From Haliclystus octoradiatus (Eukaryota; Cnidaria; Staurozoa; Stauromedusae; Haliclystidae), in NCBI GenBank assembly GCA_916610825.1, contig OU744447.1:19065563-19129562 (forward strand): DNA of 64,000 bases, read 5' to 3'. Position numbers and translations under genes: made by a program. The notes under the pieces are model-generated. The model saw nothing but the letters and a program-made list of their open reading frames with translations, was not told the origin of the DNA and searched no databases. Position 1 is the first letter of the stretch; each line of letters starts with the position of its first letter. Of this stretch, positions 53,601 through 64,000 are shown one piece after another.

Positions 53601-55942
53601 AGGTGCAGACTAGAACCCAGTCTTCCTACGGTATGCATACAGTCTATGTGCAGACTAGACCCAAAACTATCACAAGTCTACGTACCGTGTACGTGCAGAC
53701 TAGAGCCAAGTCTTCCTTTGAACTGCTTACAGTCTACGTCTAGACTAGACCAAAAAATACCAAGAGACTGCATACAGTCTACGTGCAGACAAGAGCCCAG
53801 TCTCCCCTTTAACAGCATACAGTCTACGTGTAGACTAGACCCAAAACTTCTCAACATTCTGCATTAAATCTACGTGCAGACTAGAGCCCTGTCTTCCTAG
53901 GGTCTGCATATAGTCTGCGTGCAGACCAGACCCCAAACTACCATCAGTCTACGTACAGTCTACCTGCAGATTAGAGCCCAGTATTCCTCTGAACAGCATA
54001 CAGTCTACAGGTAGACTAGACCCAAAAATACCTACAGTCTGCATACAGTCTACGTGCAGACTAGAGCCCAGTCTTCCCATGAACTGCATACAGTCTACGT
54101 GTAGATTAGACCCAAAACTTCCCAACAGTCTGCATAAAATCTACGTGCAGATTAGAGCCCTGTCTTCCTAAGGTCTGCATATAGTCTGTGTGCAGACTAG
54201 ACCCCAAACTACCATCAGTCTACGTACATTTTATCTGCAGACTAGACCACAGTCTTCCTACGATCTGAACACAGTCTACATGCAGACTAAACCCCAAACT
54301 ACCATCAATCTACGTACAGTCTACGTGCATACTAGAGGCCAGTCTTCCTACGGTCTGAATACAGTCTACGTGCAGACTAGAGTCCAGTCTTCCCATGAAC
54401 TGCATACAGTCTACGTGTCGACTAAACCCAAAAATACCAACAGTCTGCATACAGTCTACGTGCAGACTAGAGCCCAGTCTCCCCTTTAACAACATAAAGT
54501 CTACAAGTAGATTAGACCCAAAAATACCTACAGTCCCCATAGAGTCTAGGTGCAGACTAGACCCCAGTCTTCCCATGATTTGCATACAGTCTACATGTAG
54601 ATTAGACCAAAAATTTCCCAAAAGTCTGCATAAAATCTACGTGCAGACTTGAGCCCTGTGTTCCTAAGGTATGCATATAGTCTGCGTGCAGACTAGATCC
54701 CAAACTACCATCAGTCTACGTACAATCTATCTGCAGACTAGACCACAGTCTTCCTACGGTATGCATACAGTCTATGTGCAGACTAGACCCCAACTATCAC
54801 CAGTCTACGTAAAGTATTCGTGAAGACTAGAGCCTAGTGTTCCCCCAAACGTCATACAGTCTACGTGTAGACTAGAGCCCGGTCTCCCCTTTAACTGCAT
54901 ACAGTCTACGTGTAGACTAGACCCAAAATACCAACAGTCTGCATGCAGTCTACGTGCAGACTAGAGCCCAGTCTCTCTTTTAACTGCATACAGTCTACGT
55001 GTAGACTAGACCCAAAAATACCTACAGTCTGCATACCACCTACGTGCAGACTATAGCCCAGTCTTCCCATGAACTGCATACAGTCCATTTGTAGACTAGA
55101 CCCAAAAATACCAATTGTCTGCATACAGTCTATGTGCAGACTAGAGCCCAGTCTTCCTACGGTCTGCATATAGTCTACGTGCAGAGTAGACTCCAAACTA
55201 TCACCAGCATACGTACATTTTACGTGCAGACTAGAGCACAGTCTTCCTACGGTCTGCATACAGTCTACGTGCAGACTATTCCCCAAACTACTATCAGTCT
55301 ACGTACAGTCTACGTGCAGACTAGCGGCCAGTCTTCCTACGGTATGCATATAGTCTGAGTGCAGACTAGACCCCAAACTACCATCAGTCTATGTACAGTC
55401 TACGTGCAGATTAGAGCCCAGTCTTCCTCTGAACTGCATACAGTCTACGTGTAGACTAAACCCAAAAATACCTACAGTCTGCATACAGTCTATTACAGAC
55501 TAGAGCCCAGTCTTCCCATGAACTGCATACAGTCTACGTGTAGACTAGACCCAAAACTTCCCAACAGTCTGCATAAAATCTACCTGCAGACTAGAGCCCA
55601 AACTACCATCAGTCTACGTACAGTCTTCCTCTGAACTGCATGCAGTCTACGTATCGAATAGACCAAAAAATACCAACAGTCTGCATACAGTCTACGTACA
55701 GACTAGAGACCAGTCTCCCCTTTAACAGCATACAGTCTACAAGTAGACTAGACCCAAAAATACCTACAGTCTGCATACAGTCTAGGTGCAGACTAGAGCC
55801 CAGTCTTCCCATGAACTGCATACAGTCCACGTGTAGACTAGACCCAAAATTACCTACAGTCTGCATACCGTCTACGTGCAGACTAGAGACCAGTCTTCCC
55901 ATGAACTGCATACAGTCTACGTATAGACTAGACCCAAAAATA
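50614..55942. repeat. 5.3-kb composite higher-order block
   Basis: Starts like the 1,571-bp block to about 51,890, then continues with the 52.0-52.5 kb segment of the long blocks, the 1,170-bp tandem duplication, and a distal part (54,190-55,500) like the end of the 3,371-bp blocks. Near 55,548-55,900 it takes in sequence otherwise found at 1,371 and 59,481. The next junction monomer is at 55,943. Confidence 0.7.
51428..53790. repeat. 1,170-bp tandem duplication (26 monomers)
   Basis: 51,428-52,597 is followed directly by a copy at 52,598-53,767, with matching continuing to about 53,790. The period is exactly 26 x 45 bp. Lines compared by eye are the same in both copies, including rare variants (caatctaaaagtagac, gattagatccaaa, tagaacccagtct, caagagactgcat), so it is among the youngest events in the window. 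An assembly duplication is the alternative. Confidence 0.82.
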
Positions 55943-58900
55943 CCGTCTGCATTCAGTCTATGTGCAGACTAGAGCGCAGTCTTCCTACGGTCTGCGTACA
56001 GTCTACATGCAGACTAGACATCAAACTATCACCAGTATACGTACATTCTACCTGCAGACTAGAGCACAGTCTTTCTACGATCTGCATACAGTCTACATGC
56101 AGACTAGACCCCAAACTACCATCAATCTACGTACAGTCTACATGCAGACTAGAGGCCAGTCTTCCTACGGTATGCATACAGTCTATGTGCAGACTAAACC
56201 CCAAACTATCACCATTCTACGTACCGTGTACGTGCAGACTAGAGCCCAGTCTTCCTCTGAACTGCATACAGTCTACGCTCAGACTAGACCCAAAAATACC
56301 TACAGTCTGTATACCGTCTACGTGCAGACAAGAGCCCAGTCTCCCCTTTAACAGCATACAGTCTACGTGTAGACTAGACCAAAAAATACCTACCGTCTGT
56401 ATACAGTCTACGTGCAGACAAGAGCCCAGTCTCCCCTTTAACAGCATACAGTCTACGTGTAGACTAGACCCAAAAATACGTACAGTCTGCATACAGTCTA
56501 GGTGCAGACTAGAGCCCAGTCTTCCAATGAACTGCATACAGTCTACGTGTAGACTAGACGTAAACTTCCAAACAGTCTTTAAAAAATCTACGTGCAGACT
56601 AGAGGCCTGTCTTCCTAAGGTCTGCATATAGTCTGCATGCAGACTAGACCCCAAACTACCATCAGTCTACGTACAGTGTACGTGCAGATTAGAGCCCAGT
56701 CTTCCTCTGAACTGCATACAGTCTACGCTTAGACTAGACCCAAAAATACCTACAGTCTGCATACTGTCTACGTGCAGACTAGAGCCCAGTCTTCCCATGA
56801 ACTGCATACAGTCTACGTGTAGACTAGACCAAAAACTTCCCAACAGTCTGCATAAAATCTACGTGCAGACTAGAGCCCTGTCTTCCTAAGATCTGCATAT
56901 AGTCTGCGTGCAGACTAGACCCCAAACTACCATCAGTCTACGTGAAGTCTACGTGCAGATTAGAGCCCAGTCTTCCTCTGAACTGCATACAGTCTACGTG
57001 TTGACTAAACTCAAAACTACCAACAGTCTGCATACAGTCTTCGTGCAGACTAGAGCCCAGTCTCCCCTTTAACAGCATACAATCTACAAGTAGACTAGAC
57101 CCAAAAATACCTACAGTCTGCATACAGTCTAGGTGCAGACTAGAGCCCAGTCTTCCCATGAACTGCATACAGTCTACGTGTAGACTAGACCCAAAAATTC
57201 CAACAGTCTGCATACAGTCTATGTGCAGACTAGAGCGCAGTCTTCCTACGCTCTGCGTACAGTCTACATGCAGACTAGACCTCAAACTATCACCAGTATA
57301 CGTACATTCTACCTGCAGACTAGAGCACAGTCTTTCTACGATCTGCATACAGTCTACATGCAGACTAGACCCCAAACTACCTTCAGTCTACGTACAGTCT
57401 ACGTGCAGATTAGAGCCCAGTCTTCCTCTGAGCTGCATACAGTCTACGTGTCGACTAAATCCAAAAATACCAACAGTCTGCATACAGTCTACGTGCCGAC
57501 TAGAGCCCAGTCTCCCCTTTAACAGCATAAAGTCTACAAGTAGATTAGACCCAAAAATACCTACAGTCTCCATACAGTCTAGGTGCAGACTAGACCCCAG
57601 TCTTCCTACGGTGTGCATACAGTCTATGTGCAGACTAGACCCAAAACTATCACCAGTCTACGTACCGTGTACGTGCAGACTAGAGCCAAGTCTTCCTTTG
57701 ACCTGCTTACAGTCTACGTCTAGACTAGACCAAAAAATACCAAGAGACTGGATACAGTCTACGTGTAGACTAGACCAAAAAATACCTACCGTCTGTATAC
57801 AGTCTACGTGCAGACAAGAGCACAGTCTCCCCTTTAACAGCATACAGTCTACGTGTAGACTAGACCCAAAACTTCTCAACAGTCTGCATTAAATCTACGT
57901 GCAGACTACAGCCCTGTCGTCCTAGGGTCTGCATATAGTCTGCGTGCAGACCAGACCCCAAACTACAATCAGTCTACGTACAGTCTACCTGCAGATTAGA
58001 GCCCAGTATTCCTCTGAACAGCATACAGTCTACAGGTAGACTAGACCCAAAAATACCTACAGTCTGCATACAGTCTACGTGCAGACTAGAGCCCAGTCTT
58101 CCCATGAACTGCATACAGTCTACGTGTAGATTAGACCCAAAACTTCCCAACAGTCTGCATAAAATCTACGTGCAGATTAGAGCCCTGTCTTCCTAAGGTC
58201 TGCATATAGTCTGTGTGCAGACTAGACCCCAAACTACCCTCAGTCTACGTACATTTTATCTGCAGACTAGACCACAGTCTTCCTACGATCTGCATACAGT
58301 CTACATGCAGACTAAACCCCAAACTACCATCAATCTACGTACAGTCTACGTGCATACTAGAGGCCAGTCTTCGTACGGTCTGAATACAGTCTACGTGCAG
58401 ACTAGAGTCCAGTCTTCCCATGAACTGCATACAGTCTACGTGTCGCCTAAACCAAAAAATACCAACAGTCTGCATACAGTCTACGTGCAGACTAGAGCCC
58501 AGTCTCCCCTTTAACAACATAAAGTCTACAAGTAGATTAGACCCAAAAATACCTACAGTCTCCATAGAGTCTAGGTGCAGACTAGACCTCAGTCTTCCCA
58601 TGATTTGCATACAGTCTACATGTAGATTAGACCAAAAATTTCCCAAAAGTCTGCATAAAATCTACGTGCAGACTAGAGCCCTGTGTTCCTAAGGTATGCA
58701 TATAGTCTGCGTGCAGACTAGATCCCAAACTACCATCAGTCTACGTACATTCTATCTGCAGACTAGACCACAGTCTTCCTACGGTATGCATACAGTCTAT
58801 GTGCAGACTAGACCCCAACTATCACCAGTCTACGTAAAGTATACGTGAAGACTAGAGCCTAGTGTTCTCCCAAACGTCATACAGTCTACGTGTAGACTAG

Positions 58901-59480
58901 AGTCCGGTCTCCCCTTTAACTGCATACAGTCTACGTGTAGACTAGACCCAAAAATACCTACAGTCTGCATACGGCCTACGTGCAGACTATAGCCCAGTCT
59001 TCCCATGAACTGCATACAGTCCATTTGTAGACTAGACCCAAAATACCAATTGTCTGCATACAGTCTATGTGCAGACTAGAGCCCAGTCTTCCTACGGTCT
59101 GCATATAGTCTACGTGCAGAGTAGACTCCAAACTATCACCAGCATACGTACAATTTACATGCAGACTAGAGCACAGTCTTCCTACGGTCTGCATACAGTC
59201 TACGTGCAGACTAAACCCCAAACTACTATCAGTCTACGTACAGTATACGTGCAGACTAGCGGCCAGTCTTCCTACGGTATGCATATAGTCTGAGTGCAGA
59301 CTAGACCCCAAACTACCATCAGTCTATGTACAGTCTACGTGCAGATTAGAGCCCAGTCTTCCTCTGAACTGCATACAGTCTACGTGTAGACTAAACCCAA
59401 AATACCTACCGTCTGCATACAGTCTATTACAGACTAGAGCCCAGTCTTCCCATGAACTGCATACAGTCTACGTGTAGACT
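55943..59480. repeat. Divergent higher-order block of the 3.4-kb family
   Basis: Opens with the last junction monomer of the window and follows the 3.4-kb block order (junction unit, gacgtaaacttcc unit near 56,558, gtgaagtctacg near 56,942, gtctgagtgcag near 59,289). It lacks a stretch near 56,930 and has more private substitutions than its relatives (for example cagtctacgctcagac at 56,270 and gtcgcctaaacc at 58,442). Confidence 0.65.
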
Positions 59481-60918
59481 AGACCCAAAACTTCCCAACA
59501 GTCTGCATAAAATCTACCTGCAGACTAGAGCCCAAACTACCATCAGTCTACGTACAGTCTTCCTCTGAACTGCATGCAGTCTACGTGTCGAATAGACCAA
59601 AAAAACCAACAGTCTGCATACAGTCTACGTACAGACTAGAGCCCAGTCTCCCCTTTAACAGCATACAGTCTACAAGTAGACTAGACCCAAAAATACCTAC
59701 AGTCTGCATACAGTCTAGGTGCAGACTAGAGCCCAGTCTTCCCATGAACTGCATACAGTCCACGTGTAGACTAGACCCAAAAATACCTACAGTCTGCATA
59801 CCGTCTACGTGCAGACTAGAGACCAGTCTTCCCATGAACTGCATACAGTCTACGTGTAGACTAGACACAAAAATACCAACAGTCTGCATACAGTCTATGT
59901 GCAGACTAGAGCGCAGTCTTCCTACGATCTGCGTACAGTCTACATGCAGACTAAAAGTCAAACTATCACCAGTATACGTACATTCTGCCTGAAGACTAGA
60001 GCACAGTCTTTCTACGATCTGCATACAGTCTACATGCAGACTAGTCACAAACTACCATCAATCTACGTACAGTCTACGTGCAGACTGGAGGCCCTTCTTC
60101 CTACGGTATGCATACAGTCTATGTGCAGACTAGACCCCAAACTATCACCAGTCTACGTACCGTGTACGTGCAGACTAGAGCCAAGTCTTCCTCTGAACTA
60201 CATACATTCTACGTGTCGACTAAACCCAAAAATACCAACATTTTGCATACAGTATACGTGCAGAGTAGGGCCCAGTCTCCCTTTTTACAGCATACAGTCT
60301 ACAAGTAGACTAGACCCCAAACTACCATCAGTCTACGTACAGTCTTCGTGCAGACTAGAGCCCATTCTTCCTCTGAACTGCATACAGTCTACGTGTTGAC
60401 TAGACCCAAAATTACCTACAGTCTGCATACAGTCTAGGTGCAGACTAGAACCCAGTCTTCAAATGAACTGCATACAGTCTACGTGTAGACTAGACCCAAA
60501 AACACCAACAGTCTGCATACAGTCTATGTGCAGACTAGAGCGCAGTCTTCCTACGGTTTGCGTACAGTCTACATGCATACTAGACCTCAAACTATCACCA
60601 GTATACGTACATTCTACCTGCAGACTAGAGCACAGCCATTCTACGATCTGCATACAGTCTACAGGCAGACTAGACCAAAAACTACCATAAATCTACATAC
60701 AGTCTACGTGCAGACTAGAGGCCAGTCTTCCTACGGTATGCATACAGTGTATGTGCAGACTAGACCCCAAACTGTCACAAGTCTACGTACCGTGTACGTG
60801 CAGACTAGAGCCCAGTCTTCCTTTGAACTGCTTACAGTCTACGTGTAGACTGGACCAAAAAATACCAATGGTCTGCATACAGTCTACGTGTAGACTAGAC
60901 CCAAAACTACCAACAGTC
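59481..60918. repeat. Second copy of the 1,371-2,808 block
   Basis: Colinear with the left end of the window at an offset of about 58,110 bp, with the same rare fused and truncated monomers. A few substitutions separate the copies (for example aacattttgcat at 60,236 versus aacagtctgcat at 2,127, and cagtatacg for cagtctacg). Confidence 0.8.
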
Positions 60919-63900
60919 TTCATACAGGCTACGTACAGACAAGGGTCCAGTCTCCCCTTTAAAGCATACAGTCTACCTGTAGACTAGACCCAAAAATACC
61001 TACCGTCTGTATACAGTCTACGTGCAGACAAGAGCCCAGTCTCCCCTTTAACAGCATACAGTCTACGTGTAGACTAGACCCAAAAATACCTACAGTCTGC
61101 ATACAGTCTAGGTGCAGACTAGAGCCCAGTCTCCCCTTTAACAGCATACAATCTACAAGTAGACTAGACCCAAAAATACCTACAGTCTGCATACAGTCTA
61201 CGTGCAGACTAGAGCCTGGTCTTCCCATGAACTGCATACAGTCTACGTGTAGACTAGACCAAAAACTTCCCAACAGTCTGCATAAAATCTACGTGCAGAC
61301 TAGAGCCCTGTCTTCCTAAGATCTTCATATAGTCTGCGTGCAGACTAGACCCCAAACTACCATCAGTCTAAGTACAGTCTACGTGCAGATTAGAGCCCAG
61401 TCTTCCTTTGAACTGCATACAGTCTACGTGTCGACTAAACCCAAAACTACCAACAGTCTGCATACAGTCTTCGTGCAAACTAAAGCCCAGTCTCCCCTTT
61501 AACAGCATACAATCTACAAGTAGACCAGACCCAAAAATACCTACAGTCTGCATACAGCCTAGGTGCAGACTAGAGTCCAGTCTTCCTCTGAACTGCATAC
61601 AGTCTACGTGTTGACTAGACCCAAAATTACCTACAGTCTGCATACAGTCTAGGTGCAGACTAGAGCCCAGTCTTCCAATGAACTGCATACAGTCTACGTG
61701 TAGACTAGACCCAAAAATACCAACAGTCTGCATACAGTCTATGTGCAGACTAGAGCGCAGTCTTCCTACGGTCTGCGTACAGTCTACATGCAGACTAGAC
61801 ATCAAACTATCACCAGTATACGTACATTCTACCTGCAGACTAGAGCACAGCCATTCTACGATCTGCATACAGTCTACAGGCAGACTAGACCAAAAACTAC
61901 CATAAATCTACGTACAGTCTACGTGCAGACTAGAGGCCAGTCTTCCTACGGTATGCATACAGTGTATGTGCAGACTAGTCCCCAAACTGTCACAAGTCTA
62001 CGTACCGTGTACGTGCAGACTAGAGCCCAGTCTTTCTTTGAACTGCTTACAGTCTACGTGTAGACTGGACCGAAAAATACCAATGGTCTGCATACAGTCT
62101 ACGTGTAGACTAGACCCAAAATTACCAACAGTCTTCATACAGGCTACGTACAGGCAAGGGCCCAGTCTCCCCTTTAACAGCATACAGTCTACCTGTAGAC
62201 TAGACCCAAAAATACCTACCGTCTGTATACAGTCTACGTGCAGACAAGAGCCCAGTCTCCCCTTTAACAGCATACAGTCTACGTGTAGACTAGACCCAAA
62301 AATACCTACAGTCTGCATACAGTCTAGGTGCAGACTAGAGCCCAGTCTCCCCTTTAACAGCATACAATCTACAAGTAGACTAGACCCAAAAATACCTACA
62401 GTCTGCATACAGTCTACGTGCAGACTAGAGCCTGGTCTTCCCATGAACTGCATACAGTCTACGTGTAGACTAGACCAAAAACTTCCCAACAGTCTGCATA
62501 AAATCTACGTGCAGACTAGAGCCCTGTCTTCCTAAGATCTTCATATAGTCTGCGTACAGACTAGACCCCAAACTGCCATCAGTCTACGTACAGTCTACGT
62601 GCAGATTAGAGCCCAGTCTTCCTTTGATCTGCATACAGTCTACGTGTCGAATAAACCAAAAACTACCAACAGTCTGCATACAGTCTTCCTGCAGACTAGA
62701 GCCCAGTCTCCCCTTTAACAGCATACAATCTACAAGTAGACCAGACCCAAAAATACCTACAGTCTGCATACAGTCTAGGTGCAGACTAGAGCCCAGTCTT
62801 CCTCTGAACTGCATACAGTCTACGTGTTGACTAGACCCAAAATTACCTACAGTCTGCATACAGTCTAGGTGCAGACTAGAGCCCAGTCTTCCAATGAACT
62901 GCATACAGTCTACGTGTAGACTAGACCCAAAAATACCAACAGTCTGCATACAGTCTATGTGCAGACTAGAGCGCAGTCTTCCTACGCTCTGCGTACAGTC
63001 TACATCAAGACTAGACCTCAAACTATCACCAGTATACGTACATTCTACCTGCAGACTAGAGCACAGTCTTTCTACGATCTGCATACAGTCTACATGCAGA
63101 CTAGACCCCAAACTACGATCAGTCTACGTACAGTCTACGTGCAGATTAGAGCCCAGTCTTCCTCTGAACTGCATACAGTCTACGTGTAGACTAGACCCAA
63201 ATATACCTACAGTCTGCATACCGTCTACGTGCAGACTAAAGCCCAGTCTTCCAGTGAACTGCATACAGTCTACGTGTAGACTAGACCAAAAACTTTCCAA
63301 CAGTCTGCATAAAATCTACGTGTAGACTAGAGCCCTGTCTTCCTAAGATGTGTATATAGTCTGCGTGCAGACTAGACCCCAAACTACCATCAGTCTACTT
63401 ACAGTCTACGTGCAGATTAGAGCCCAGTGTTCCTCTGAGCTGCATACAGTCTACGTGTCAACTAAACCCAAAAATACCAACAGTCTGCATACAGTCTACG
63501 TGCAGACTAGGGCCCAGTCTCCCCTTTAACAGCATAAAGTCTACAAGTAGACTAGACCCAAAAATACGTACAGTCTCCATACAGTCTAGGTGCATACTAG
63601 AGCCCAGTCTTCCCATGATTTGCATACAGTCTACATGTAGATTAGACCAAAAACTTCCCAAAAGTCTGCATAAAATCTACGTGCAGACTAGAGCCCTGTG
63701 TTCCTAAGGTCTGCATATAGTCTTCGTGCAGACTAGATCCCAAACTACCATCAGTCTACGTACAGTCTACGTGCAGATTAGAGCCCAGTATTCCTCTGAA
63801 CTGCATACAGTCTACGTGTCGACTAAACCCAAAAATACCAACAGTCTGCATACAGTCTTCGTGAAGACTAGAGCCCAGTCTCCTCTTTAACAGCATACAG

Positions 63901-64000
63901 CCTACAAGTAGACTAGACCCAAAAATACCTACAGTCTGCATGCAGTCTAGGTGCAGACTACCGCCCAGTCTTCCCATGAACTGCATACAGTCTACGTGTA
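60919..64000. repeat. Satellite block matching 4.0-6.3 and 9.9-10.2 kb
   Basis: From about 61,368 to 63,661 the order equals 3,980-6,273 at an offset of 57,388 bp. From about 63,720 to the edge it equals 9,936-10,216 (offset 53,784), marked by tcttcgtgcagactagatccc and the gcagactaccgccc unit. The switch between the two templates near 63.7 kb is another mosaic junction. Confidence 0.72.

Larger units (their letters stand above)
37346..64000. repeat. 45-bp satellite array, right arm
   Basis: The same 45-bp satellite resumes in exact register after the retrotransposon. Removing 35,088-37,350 (element plus one target duplication) restores the intact monomer found in sister copies at 19.25 and 31.40 kb. 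The array runs to the right edge without interruption. Monomer classes are those of the left arm, but the higher-order order differs: from 39.2 to 55.9 kb it is built from blocks of about 3.4, 1.6 and 3.1 kb, and the last 4-5 kb resemble the first 6 kb of the window. Confidence 0.97.

Noticed and set aside
1-64000. CENP-B box or telomeric repeats in the satellite
   Set aside because: I looked for the mammalian CENP-B box pattern and for TTAGG/TTAGGG-type runs and saw neither.

Overview
The window is almost entirely one eukaryotic satellite array. About 61.7 of 64 kb consist of a head-to-tail 45-bp monomer, present in several sequence classes. The array is broken once, at 35,088-37,345, by a small LTR retrotransposon. 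No host gene, rRNA or tRNA gene is visible. The organism is an animal, perhaps an arthropod. That guess rests on satellite DNA at this scale and on weak hints that the transposon is a BEL/Pao-type element, so it is low confidence.

Monomer structure. Nearly every 45-bp unit opens with acagtctacgtg and carries the pentamer AGTCT, or its complement AGACT, at positions 3, 14, 26 and/or 37. These slots are 11-12 bp apart, close to one helical turn. Main classes: A (tagactagacccaaaa, AGTCT at 37), B (cagactagagcccagtct, AGTCT at 26) and C (cagactagaccccaaacta, AGTCT at 37). In class A units the 16-mer AGTCTACGTGTAGACT is a 7-bp perfect inverted repeat around a 2-nt centre.

Higher-order layout. (1) Positions 1-4,057 are a mosaic related to 7.6-9 kb and to 59.5-61 kb. 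(2) A 15,877-bp super-unit at about 4,058-19,934 is repeated at about 19,935-38,030; the second copy has lost one 45-bp monomer near 32.06 kb and gained the retrotransposon. (3) Inside it lies a 3,729-bp unit (13,608-17,336), followed by a truncated second copy; in the second super-unit the corresponding units run 29,485-33,168 and 33,169-39,160. (4) From 39.2 to 55.9 kb, blocks of 3,371, 1,571, 3,371, 3,100 and 5,329 bp each begin at the same 4-bp-shortened junction monomer; the last contains a 1,170-bp tandem duplication. (5) From about 59.5 kb to the right edge the sequence again resembles the left end, so the array probably continues past both edges.

The retrotransposon lies on the minus strand: 5' LTR 37,129-37,345, primer-binding site, a 334-codon gag-like ORF (37,038-36,034), AT-rich non-coding DNA, polypurine tract, 3' LTR 35,088-35,303. 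A 5-bp target duplication (GAGCC) flanks it. It has no visible protease, reverse transcriptase or integrase, so it would need enzymes from elsewhere. Its LTRs are nearly identical, and the exact empty site survives in sister satellite copies at 19,251 and 31,399, so it inserted after that part of the array had been amplified.

The many open frames in the satellite follow from a 45-bp (15-codon) period and are not annotated as genes.
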